A DNA stretch of 5,374 bases from an uncultured Flavobacteriales bacterium (GCA_903899795.1 CAIUKX010000627.1:1-5374), one strand, 5' to 3'. Numbered from the stretch's first letter, positions 1-5,374 are shown. Notes: generated by a model not told the origin, from the letters alone. Numbers and translations are program-made.

Positions 1-1098
1 GTAGTTTTCGTTCAGTTCAGGATCGAAGTAACGCAGTTTTTTTCCGGAGAATTCTTCGTGTTGTTTCAGGTCGAAATCAGTACGAGAATGAATACCTTCG
101 AGCTCTTTGAAACCCATCGGAAAGTTGAACTCAATATCAGCTGCTGCATTTGCATAATGAGCCAATTTGATATGATCGTGGAAACGGTAATTCTCATCAC
201 CCAATCCCAACGCTTTATGCCAGGAAATACGCGCGTTTTTCCAGTACTCGTACCATTTCATTTCCTCACCCGGACGAACAAAAAACTGCATTTCCATTTG
301 TTCGAACTCACGCATCCGGAAGATAAATTGTCGCGCGATGATCTCGTTACGGAATGCTTTACCGATTTGAGCGATCCCGAACGGAATTTTCATTCTTCCC
401 GATTTTTGAACGTTCAGGAAGTTCACAAAAATTCCCTGTGCCGTTTCAGGTCTCAGGTAAATAGTCGCTGCATCTCCTGCAACCGAACCGATTTCCGTAG
501 AAAACATCAGGTTGAACTGACGAACATCCGTCCAGTTTTTTGTACCACTTACAGGACAAACAATTTCCAGTTCTTCGATCAGATTTTTGATACCAGCAAG
601 ATCATTTTCTTCTAACGTTATCCGCATTTTTTCACGGACAGCATCTATTTTTTCTGCGTTACGCAATACATTCGGATTGGTAGCACGGAATTGAGCTTCA
701 TCAAAAGCGTCACCAAATCGTTTGAAACCTTTTTCAACCTCTTTGTCGATCTTGATGCGCAATTTCTCCATGTATTCTTCCAAAAGATGGTCGGCACGGT
801 AGCGTTTTTTAGAATCTTTATTATCAATCAATGGATCATTAAAAGCATCCACGTGACCAGAAGCCTTCCACGTAGTCGGGTGCATGAAGATAGAAGCATC
901 AATGCCGACAATGTTTTCGTGCATTTGAACCATTGATTTCCACCAATACGTTTTGATATTATTTTTCAGTTCGGAGCCCAATTGACCATAGTCATAAGCC
1001 GCCGCCAAACCATCATATATTTCTGAAGAAGGGAATACAAAACCATATTCCTTTGCGTGTGAGATCACCTCGTTTAATTTGTTCTCTTTTTGTTCCAT
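1..1098 (-). CDS. glyS: Glycyl-tRNA synthetase (class II, dimeric type), 5' part, truncated by window edge
   Basis: Charges tRNA-Gly with glycine using ATP in the cytoplasm; essential for translation. The gene reads leftward from ATG at 1098-1096, and 366 codons are present with no stop. Visible features: an N-terminal segment with YGFVFPSSEIYDGL (residues 18-31) and WKASGHVDAFNDPL (77-90), typical of the eukaryote-like alpha2 GlyRS; the stretch NLMFSTEIG (196-204); LRPETAQGIFVNF (215-227), the glycine/ATP pocket region; and class II motif 2 around FRNEIIARQFIFRMREFEQ (249-267), with the ATP-contacting arginines. IHSRTDFDL (336-344) follows. Motif 3 and the anticodon-binding domain should lie beyond the left edge; family members are roughly 500 residues, so about 140 are missing. 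The start is supported by the conserved N-terminus and by a promoter box just upstream. The gene is transcribed divergently from the T9SS protein gene, with no functional link evident. The identification is secure. Some annotations use the symbol glyQS for this type. Confidence 0.97.
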   Translation of the reverse strand, partial: MEQKENKLNEVISHAKEYGFVFPSSEIYDGLAAAYDYGQLGSELKNNIKTYWWKSMVQMHENIVGIDASIFMHPTTWKASGHVDAFNDPLIDNKDSKKRYRADHLLEEYMEKLRIKIDKEVEKGFKRFGDAFDEAQFRATNPNVLRNAEKIDAVREKMRITLEENDLAGIKNLIEELEIVCPVSGTKNWTDVRQFNLMFSTEIGSVAGDAATIYLRPETAQGIFVNFLNVQKSGRMKIPFGIAQIGKAFRNEIIARQFIFRMREFEQMEMQFFVRPGEEMKWYEYWKNARISWHKALGLGDENYRFHDHIKLAHYANAAADIEFNFPMGFKELEGIHSRTDFDLKQHEEFSGKKLRYFDPELNENY

Positions 1099-1102
1099 GT
1101 GA

Positions 1103-1130
1103 CAAAGTTAATGGAAGATTCAAAATCAAA
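1103..1130 (-). promoter_or_regulatory. Predicted glyS promoter, Bacteroidota type
   Basis: On the minus strand, TAACTTTG (1110-1103) matches the Bacteroidota -7 consensus TAnnTTTG exactly. A TTTG (1130-1127) lies 16 bases upstream as a -33 candidate, slightly closer than the usual spacing. The box ends only four bases before the glyS ATG, so transcription should begin at or very near the start codon, leaving no room for a ribosome binding site. The -7 box is directly visible; the leaderless consequence is inferred. Confidence 0.65.
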
Positions 1131-1267
1131 GAGATTAGAAACTGAAAAAATGAATTATTTACAAAGATTTAATGGAGAGCAGCAGCAGATTATTCTCCAA
1201 AAGAACAGATAAAAAACTCAAAATTACAGTTAAGAAATTACTCACCCTATGGAACTCAAGAATAGTC

Positions 1268-1275
1268 TAGCTTTG
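1268..1275 (+). promoter_or_regulatory. Predicted -7 promoter box for the T9SS protein gene
   Basis: TAGCTTTG matches TAnnTTTG exactly and ends 24 bases before the ATG at 1300. This predicts a start near 1280 and a leader of about 20 nt. No convincing TTG/TTTG -33 element is seen at the expected distance, so the promoter may be weak or activator-dependent. The leader is A/T-rich (AATTAAAAATTAA) with no Shine-Dalgarno, as is common in this phylum. The rest of the 201-bp spacer (1099-1299) contains no gene I can support. Confidence 0.5.
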
Positions 1276-1299
1276 TTTCACTAATTAAAAATTAATACA

Positions 1300-3672
1300 A
1301 TGAAAAAAATCTTCACAATTCTTTTAGGATTGATTTTTATGCAAAATCTTTTAGGTCAAAACTTAATTCCAAATGGGAGTTTTGAAAATGGCACGTATGT
1401 AAATTACATAATGAATTATAATTATTGGGCTAATAATGTACCATATTGGGATCATCAATGTGAAATGGGACAAACTGGTCAGTATGGAACTCCAGATTTA
1501 TTTAGTACAACTTATGTTAAGACATCTTGTCAGAATGCATATAAAATACCAAATAATATGTGGACGATTAATTTACCGATTAACACTGTAGGTAAAAGGT
1601 ATGCTGGATTTGGAACTCACGAATCTTTAACTTCTGTGATAACAAATGCTACAGGTACACCAGCTCCATTGGCTGCTGGATGCTATTCATTGAATTTTGT
1701 TGCAGCAAAATCTCAGGGAACGACTCAATGTAATGGATCAACGGCTGTACTTAATACAACAACCCCTAAAATAGAGGCCGTATTAAGACAATCCGGGACA
1801 AATATGTGCGCTTCAGGGATCACTGTTTTTACCTCTCAATCGTTAACAACCGGAAATTGGGAAAATTTGGCAGGATCATTTACTATTACTGCTGCACAAG
1901 CTGGTATCTATGACCGAATTGAGTTCAGAATATTATATCCAACGACAACCTATGTTTTTATAGATGAAATTTCCTTGGTTTCCAATAAACCAACCGTTGC
2001 AACGAATGGTCTTATTTCGATTTTTAGTGGGCAATCTGCTGTTTTACAAGCGGTAGGATCCCCTTCAGGCGGAACATATTTATGGAATGGTGGATCTACA
2101 CCTACCTCAGCTACCGATATTATTCCATCACCGTCCTATTCTTCCACATATTCAGTCGTTTATACATTAAATGGTTGTCCAAGTGATCCTGTACCTGTAA
2201 GTGTTGTGGTAAAACCAAAAGCAACCGTAACTGTAAATACTACTCCACCGACTATATGTAAAGGTTTTTCAAGTACTTTAACAGCAACTTCATCTTTGAC
2301 TGGAGGAAGTTTTTTATGGAGTACAGGAGCAACAAGTGCTTCGATTATAGTAACTCCAAATAGTACAACAACATATTCCGTTACTTATTCCATACCTCAT
2401 GGTTGTATAAGTGATCCTGCTACAGTAACAGTAACCGTAAATCCAATACCTACTATAACATCATCAACAACATCACCTATCTGTGGTGGAAATACAACAA
2501 CTATTTCTGCAATTGGGTTACCAACTGGAGGAACTTATTCATGGAACGGTTCCCCAGCACAATCCACTGGTGACTTAACAGTTACCACAAGTAGTACAAC
2601 AAATTATTCAGTAATATATACATTAAATGGTTGTTCAAGTTTATCATCTACATCAACAGTAACAGTTAACCCAACACCTACTGTAACAGCTTCAAATGCC
2701 TCTATCTGTAGCGGAAGTGGAGCTACTGTTATATTAACTGCTACTCCTTCACCATTCGGAGGTACATATTTGTGGAATACAGGAGCAACAACAGCTTCAA
2801 TTTCTGTTACTCCAAGCAGTACTACAAATTATTCAGTGATATATACAGGAACAAATGGTTGTTCAAGTTTACCAGCTACATCAACAGTTACAGTAAACCC
2901 TGTACCAACAGTAAGTGCTTCTACAGCGACATTCTGTCAAACACCAGGTGGGGCTGGGTATTATACATCAACAACCGCAACAGGTATCCCATCAGGAGGT
3001 ACGTATTTATGGAGCACAGGTGCAACAACTGCAACAAGTCCTTATACGTCGGGATGTTCTGTAACTTATACTTTACAGGGATGTTCAGGCACTGCTGCTC
3101 CAAAAAGCATTGGTATATCACTTGACTGGCAAGTTAATCCAAATGTAGTATCTAATTGTCCTAGTACACCGACTTATAGCACGTTTGTAACCATATTGCC
3201 TTCAACTGTTGCATACACATGGACTCAGGTAGGTACGAGTACTGTTGTAGGCACGAGCAATCCACTTGTAATAGCTCCTCCAATAGGAGGTGCATCTTAT
3301 CACTTGGTATACAATATTTCGGGTTGTATCGTAACTATGAATACCCCAATTTTAAGTCCTCTATCTTGTATGGGACTCTACAACACTGAAAACCACGAAG
3401 ACAATTCTCATAACACCCGAATGATGGAGTTAGGAAATACAATTACGGTTTCTCCAAACCCGACAACCGATCGATTTACAGTTGAGTTCAATGGTGTGAA
3501 AGCAGATAAAGTTGTAATTTATAACCTGGTTGGAAAAGTAGTTTCAGAAACAATTGTGAATGAAGATTCAGCTTCTCAGGAAATTGATTTATCAGATCTT
3601 CCGGCGAGTGTGTATCTGATTCAGATTCATACAGACGGTGAAATAATCTTGAAGAGAGTAATCAAAAATTAA
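1300..3672 (+). CDS. T9SS-secreted multidomain surface protein: jelly-roll-like N-terminus, about six Ig/PKD-like repeats, type A sorting domain
   Basis: Predicted to be exported by Sec, crossed over the outer membrane by T9SS, and released or anchored on the cell surface. The 790 residues comprise a signal peptide (1-20, MKKIFTILLG..., cleavage probably before NLIPNGSFE), an N-terminal domain (about 21-230) opening with NLIPNGSFENG and closing with YVFIDEISLV (218-227), a pattern of galactose-binding-like/CBM4_9-type jelly rolls, and Ig/PKD-like repeats (about 231-685) with GG(T/S)YLW(S/N)TGAT, YSVxY and NGC landmarks. A Cys-containing linker (686-710) precedes the C-terminal T9SS type A sorting domain (711-790), with ITVSPNPTTDRFTVEF, VVIYNLVGKVV, LPASVYLIQI and a lysine/arginine-rich end KRVIKN. 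No catalytic motif is evident. By analogy it is an adhesin or matrix/glycan-binding protein; the ligand is unknown. The start is set by the signal peptide. The gene is apparently monocistronic, with its own promoter and terminator. Confidence 0.93.
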   Translation: MKKIFTILLGLIFMQNLLGQNLIPNGSFENGTYVNYIMNYNYWANNVPYWDHQCEMGQTGQYGTPDLFSTTYVKTSCQNAYKIPNNMWTINLPINTVGKRYAGFGTHESLTSVITNATGTPAPLAAGCYSLNFVAAKSQGTTQCNGSTAVLNTTTPKIEAVLRQSGTNMCASGITVFTSQSLTTGNWENLAGSFTITAAQAGIYDRIEFRILYPTTTYVFIDEISLVSNKPTVATNGLISIFSGQSAVLQAVGSPSGGTYLWNGGSTPTSATDIIPSPSYSSTYSVVYTLNGCPSDPVPVSVVVKPKATVTVNTTPPTICKGFSSTLTATSSLTGGSFLWSTGATSASIIVTPNSTTTYSVTYSIPHGCISDPATVTVTVNPIPTITSSTTSPICGGNTTTISAIGLPTGGTYSWNGSPAQSTGDLTVTTSSTTNYSVIYTLNGCSSLSSTSTVTVNPTPTVTASNASICSGSGATVILTATPSPFGGTYLWNTGATTASISVTPSSTTNYSVIYTGTNGCSSLPATSTVTVNPVPTVSASTATFCQTPGGAGYYTSTTATGIPSGGTYLWSTGATTATSPYTSGCSVTYTLQGCSGTAAPKSIGISLDWQVNPNVVSNCPSTPTYSTFVTILPSTVAYTWTQVGTSTVVGTSNPLVIAPPIGGASYHLVYNISGCIVTMNTPILSPLSCMGLYNTENHEDNSHNTRMMELGNTITVSPNPTTDRFTVEFNGVKADKVVIYNLVGKVVSETIVNEDSASQEIDLSDLPASVYLIQIHTDGEIILKRVIKN
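1990..3360 (+). repeat. Tandem Ig/PKD-like domain repeats within the T9SS protein
   Basis: About six units with a period near 76 codons (roughly 228 bp) encode the stalk of the surface protein. The aromatic-Trp landmark (YLW, FLW, YSW, YLW, YLW, YTW) falls at residues 260, 338, 413, 490, 569 and 639, and the GC landmark at 292, 368, 444, 520, 594 and 675. Units 2-6 each carry a second Cys about 50 residues before the GC cysteine (320/369, 395/445, 470/521, 546/595, 620/676), suggesting one disulfide per domain; unit 1 lacks it. Unit 6 is the most diverged. At DNA level, 2590-2685 (unit 3) and 2815-2913 (unit 4) are especially similar: I count 14 mismatches over 96 aligned bases plus one inserted codon, with eight of the mismatches silent. 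Confidence 0.88.
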
Positions 3673-3694
3673 GAGAAAAACGGTTCATTTCTCT
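3672..3694 (-). terminator. Weak hairpin, possible terminator for the convergent operon
   Basis: AGAGAAA (3672-3678) pairs perfectly with TTTCTCT (3688-3694) around a nine-base loop. On the minus strand the stem is followed by a T-rich stretch (TTAATTTTTG), which could help end transcription of the lipoprotein/DUF2752 operon after the stronger hairpin next to it. Only two of the seven pairs are G-C, so this is a weak candidate. Confidence 0.25.
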
Positions 3695-3695
3695 G

Positions 3696-3725
3696 AAGGG
3701 CTCTGCACATTGCAGGGCCTTTTTT
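3696..3725 (+). terminator. Intrinsic terminator of the T9SS protein gene
   Basis: A 12-bp stem (3696-3707 pairing with 3711-3722, including two G-T wobbles) has a three-base loop CAT at 3708-3710. A six-base T-run (3720-3725) partly overlaps the distal arm. It begins 23 bases after the TAA at 3670-3672. The T-run overlaps the stop codon of the convergent DUF2752 gene (3726-3724). Read on the minus strand the hairpin is present but has no T-tract immediately after it, so it looks mainly directional for the plus strand. Confidence 0.85.
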
Positions 3726-4023
3726 AGTTGGAAAGGTTTTTGAGTTTTTTCCGGATTCTTCGGAATTCCATGATCCAAAAAACAAGCATGCAAGGAAATA
3801 CAACAACCGATAATTTGTTGTAGGAATAGGCTTTGGAAAATTCAAAATGAATCAAGTGTTGAAAAGCACGTGTCATGCCACAACCCAGGCATTCGGTGTG
3901 GAGTAATGATTTGGAAAGACAAACGGATTGACCATGGTCAAAAAAAGAAGCAGGAAGGATTATCAATACCACGGGTACGATAATCAATCCTGCTAATAAT
4001 AGAATGTAGATGTATTTTTTCAA
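3724..4023 (-). CDS. DUF2752 family small membrane protein, TTG start
   Basis: The 99-residue protein has a hydrophobic N-terminal segment (about 5-24), a central motif with C35, C45 and C48 in ECLGCGMTRAFQHL (44-57), then H59, A65 and N69, a second hydrophobic segment (about 70-86) and a basic tail RRIRKKLKNLSN. The GCGxTRAxxHL core followed by an A...YN element is the signature of DUF2752. The biochemical role of the family is unknown; paired cysteines hint at metal or redox chemistry but do not prove it. The start is TTG at 4023-4021: the frame is closed by TAA at 4032-4030, there is no ATG near the 5' end, and Lys-Lys followed by a hydrophobic run is a normal start. AAGG (4031-4028) lies four bases before it. 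The gene follows the Pmp3-lipoprotein gene by six bases in the same frame, so they are surely co-transcribed and probably translationally coupled. Confidence 0.85.
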   Translation of the reverse strand: MKKYIYILLLAGLIIVPVVLIILPASFFDHGQSVCLSKSLLHTECLGCGMTRAFQHLIHFEFSKAYSYNKLSVVVFPCMLVFWIMEFRRIRKKLKNLSN

Positions 4024-4029
4024 GAAACC

Positions 4030-4620
4030 TTAGTCAAGAAACACGATTAATGCGTGAATGATTCCAGGAATTCCGCAAAGCAATGTCAAAAGAATGTTGA
4101 TTACTACTGTTCTGGTGTCCCAGTCTGTTTTTAATCCAACAGCTACTGGAGGAATGAAGAAACATAAAATGATCAATAAGATTTCATCCGGCGCATTATT
4201 TTTATTGGAAGTCAATTTACGAGCAGCTTGCTTGATGATCGTTTTCTTAAAAGAAAGTGACGCTGTTTTTTTAGTTTCAGTGGATCGAACGGCTGAACTA
4301 GTCGCATTTTCCTTTTTCACAGATTGATTTACTACTGTGTTTTCAGGTGCATTTACAGCTTCTTGTTCTGTAGAAATACTTGCTGTTGTAGTTATTTCTT
4401 CAGTTTGAACGGAAGGAACTTGAGAAATCGAAATATTCTCTTTTGAAGTTACGTCATTATCTTCAACTTTCGCAAGGTTTTCATTTGCATCGGAAGCATG
4501 TTTGCCATTTTTCCACATTACATGGTATCCGGAGTTGTGTAATCTTTTTTCAATAGTACAAGAACTGATAAATGCGGTAACGAATAGTCCCAGAAATAAA
4601 AATTTGTAGATCTTTTTCAT
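4030..4620 (-). CDS. Predicted lipoprotein with C-terminal Pmp3/YqaE (UPF0057) membrane domain
   Basis: The 196-residue protein has three parts. First is a lipoprotein signal peptide (MKKIYKFLFLGLFVTAFISSC) with lipobox ISSC and acylated Cys21, followed by TIEKRLHNSGYHVMW (22-36), a motif I recall from other Bacteroidota small envelope proteins. Second is a low-complexity linker (about 37-142) rich in Ser, Thr, Glu, Asn and Lys. Third is a Pmp3/YqaE domain (about 143-196) with NAPDEILLIILCFFIPPVAVGL, then TRTVVINILLTLLCGIPGIIHALIVFL: two hydrophobic helices (about 146-163 and 171-193), the FIPPVAV turn and the diagnostic IPGIIHA. Stand-alone Pmp3 proteins are about 50-60 residues and are linked to membrane potential and salt or stress tolerance in yeast and plants; the role of the fused form is not known to me. 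Two helices after a lipid anchor imply inner-membrane residence with the linker in the periplasm. First gene of the operon with the DUF2752 gene. The start is set by the signal peptide. Confidence 0.88.
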   Translation of the reverse strand: MKKIYKFLFLGLFVTAFISSCTIEKRLHNSGYHVMWKNGKHASDANENLAKVEDNDVTSKENISISQVPSVQTEEITTTASISTEQEAVNAPENTVVNQSVKKENATSSAVRSTETKKTASLSFKKTIIKQAARKLTSNKNNAPDEILLIILCFFIPPVAVGLKTDWDTRTVVINILLTLLCGIPGIIHALIVFLD

Positions 4621-4650
4621 GTTTTAAATAATTAATTGATTTTTCGATTG

Positions 4651-4679
4651 TGAATGTAAAGAAAGGATTCTTTTCTCAA
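4651..4679 (-). promoter_or_regulatory. Tentative promoter of the Pmp3-lipoprotein/DUF2752 operon
   Basis: On the minus strand, TTG (4679-4677) is followed after 18 bases by TACATTCA (4658-4651), a degenerate match to TAnnTTTG with two mismatches. It would give a leader of about 25 nt. The leader before the ATG at 4620 is A/T-rich (AATTAATTATTTAAAAC) with no Shine-Dalgarno, like that of the T9SS gene. The spacing is right but the box is poor, so this is a weak call. Confidence 0.3.
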
Positions 4680-4752
4680 TAACTTTTTGAGAACTTTAAG
4701 AAGTTTTTAACAGGAGGTATATGAATTCGAGAAATACATAATGGGAGGACCC

Positions 4753-4782
4753 TTTGTGCCGTTTCAAAAAAAACTATCTTTG
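4753..4782 (+). promoter_or_regulatory. Predicted mtnC promoter, Bacteroidota type
   Basis: TTTG (4753-4756), an 18-base spacer and TATCTTTG (4775-4782) together match the Bacteroidota -33/-7 architecture very well. The -7 box ends four bases before the ATG at 4787, so the predicted transcription start falls at or next to the start codon. No Shine-Dalgarno can fit on such an mRNA. This is the best complete promoter in the window. Confidence 0.75.
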
Positions 4783-4786
4783 TTCT

Positions 4787-5374
4787 ATGACAGCGAAAAA
4801 AGTTCAATTTATACTTACTGATATTGAAGGAACAACAACTTCCGTTTCCTTTGTTTATGATATTTTGTTTCCCTATTTCAGAAAAAATATCCAAAAGTTG
4901 AAGGACTTGCAACATATACCTGAGGTAAAGGACGCATTCCAACAGACAGTAGAAGAAGCCCGAAAAGAAGGAACTCAGATTCATACGCCCGAGGAAATTA
5001 TTGCTCAATTATTGGATTGGAGTGTGGCTGACAAGAAAATTACGCCTCTCAAAACGTTACAGGGAATCCTTTGGGAAGAAGGATATAAATCAGGAGAAAT
5101 TAAAGGTCACGTCTACCCGGATGTAGCAAAAAAATTAGCGAACTGGAAATCGGAAGGAATTCAATTAGGCGTCTTTTCTTCAGGATCGGTTGCTGCTCAA
5201 AAATTGATTTTCGGTTATAGCGAACAAGGAGATTTAACACCTTATTTCAGTGCCTATTTTGATACAAATACCGGTGGGAAAAGAGAAACGGAAACCTATT
5301 CGAAAATCAGCCAAATTTTGAAATTTTTACCTGAAAATATTTTATTTCTGTCAGATATCAAAGAAGAATTAGAA
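4787..5374 (+). CDS. mtnC: Enolase-phosphatase E1 of methionine salvage, 3' end cut by window
   Basis: A HAD-superfamily, Mg-dependent bifunctional enzyme. It enolises 2,3-diketo-5-methylthiopentyl-1-phosphate and then dephosphorylates it to the acireductone, a late step in recycling methylthioadenosine to methionine. The 196 codons present show HAD motif I as LTDIEGTTTSVSF (10-22), with nucleophile Asp12 and the family-specific Glu14 in place of the second Asp; a helical cap region (about 25-105); motif II in VFSSGSVAAQKLIFGYS (129-145); YFDTNTGGKRETETY (157-171) with the motif III lysine Lys165; and the acidic motif IV start LFLSDIKEELE (186-196). DIEGTTTS and SSGSVAAQKLLF-like motifs separate MtnC from other HAD phosphatases. 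Bacterial homologues are about 220-230 residues, so roughly 30 are missing beyond the right edge. The ATG is chosen because it sits just before motif I and immediately follows the promoter box. No other salvage gene is visible here; mtnB/mtnD homologues may lie downstream. Confidence 0.95.
   Translation, partial: MTAKKVQFILTDIEGTTTSVSFVYDILFPYFRKNIQKLKDLQHIPEVKDAFQQTVEEARKEGTQIHTPEEIIAQLLDWSVADKKITPLKTLQGILWEEGYKSGEIKGHVYPDVAKKLANWKSEGIQLGVFSSGSVAAQKLIFGYSEQGDLTPYFSAYFDTNTGGKRETETYSKISQILKFLPENILFLSDIKEELE

Noticed and set aside
58..936. Open frames on both strands in this stretch (58-615 plus, 645-827 minus, 691-936 plus)
   Set aside because: They lie within the strongly conserved glyS coding sequence in other frames; their translations show no domain or signal and there is no start context.
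1149..1284. Short frames in the glyS/T9SS spacer (20 codons from 1149, 11 codons from 1249)
   Set aside because: The second overlaps the predicted -7 box and would not be in the transcript; neither shows a start signal or a recognisable peptide.
2772..3125. Open frames inside the T9SS gene (2772-3125 plus, 2921-3121 minus)
   Set aside because: They are by-products of the Thr/Ser-rich repeat codons; the frame with signal peptide, repeats and sorting domain explains the region fully.
1990..3360. Regularly spaced repeats considered as a CRISPR or satellite array
   Set aside because: The period is about 228 bp, the units are diverged, and the repetition stays in frame with conserved protein landmarks, so it is a protein-domain repeat.
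4058..4327. Plus-strand open frame of 89 codons antisense to the Pmp3-lipoprotein gene
   Set aside because: The minus-strand frame has a lipobox and a diagnostic Pmp3 domain; the antisense product resembles nothing and has no promoter.
4689..4708. Imperfect hairpin GAGAACTT-TAAG-AAGTTTTT as a terminator or operator
   Set aside because: Only one G-C pair plus wobbles, no gene ends there on the plus strand, and A/T-rich spacers produce such structures by chance.
4676..5008. Minus-strand open frame of 110 codons overlapping mtnC and its promoter
   Set aside because: It is antisense to HAD motif I and the cap of MtnC, which are clearly coding; its translation has no recognisable feature.

Overview
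The window looks like chromosomal DNA from a member of the Bacteroidota, most likely Flavobacteriales. Three things support this: a secreted multidomain protein ending in a type IX secretion (T9SS) sorting domain, which is restricted to this phylum; promoters of the Bacteroidota form TAnnTTTG; and start regions that are A/T-rich rather than Shine-Dalgarno-like. A Fluviicola/Crocinitomicaceae-type genome would fit, but that is only an impression.

Layout, left to right. Bases 1-1098 (minus strand) hold the first 366 codons of glycyl-tRNA synthetase, which runs off the left edge. A 201-bp divergent intergenic region follows, with one promoter facing each way. Bases 1300-3672 (plus) encode a 790-residue T9SS cargo protein: signal peptide, jelly-roll-like N-terminal domain, about six Ig/PKD-like repeats and a C-terminal sorting domain. 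It ends at a clear intrinsic terminator (3696-3725), whose T-run overlaps the stop codon of a convergent two-gene operon. That operon (minus, 4620 down to 3724) encodes a predicted lipoprotein with a C-terminal Pmp3/YqaE two-helix membrane domain, then a small DUF2752 membrane protein. A 166-bp divergent spacer separates it from the 5' part (196 codons) of mtnC, enolase-phosphatase E1 of methionine salvage, which runs off the right edge.

The genes do not form one pathway: two housekeeping/metabolic genes (glyS, mtnC) flank an accessory cell-envelope segment. glyS and mtnC each have a TAnnTTTG box ending exactly four bases before the ATG, which predicts leaderless or nearly leaderless mRNAs; the T9SS gene has a leader of about 20 nt instead. 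The least understood part is the Pmp3-lipoprotein/DUF2752 pair. Its two reading frames are in the same register, separated by one stop codon and two further codons, and the second gene apparently starts at TTG. I see no CRISPR array, tRNA, rRNA, insertion sequence, phage gene or defence system, and no strong evidence of a wholly new system.
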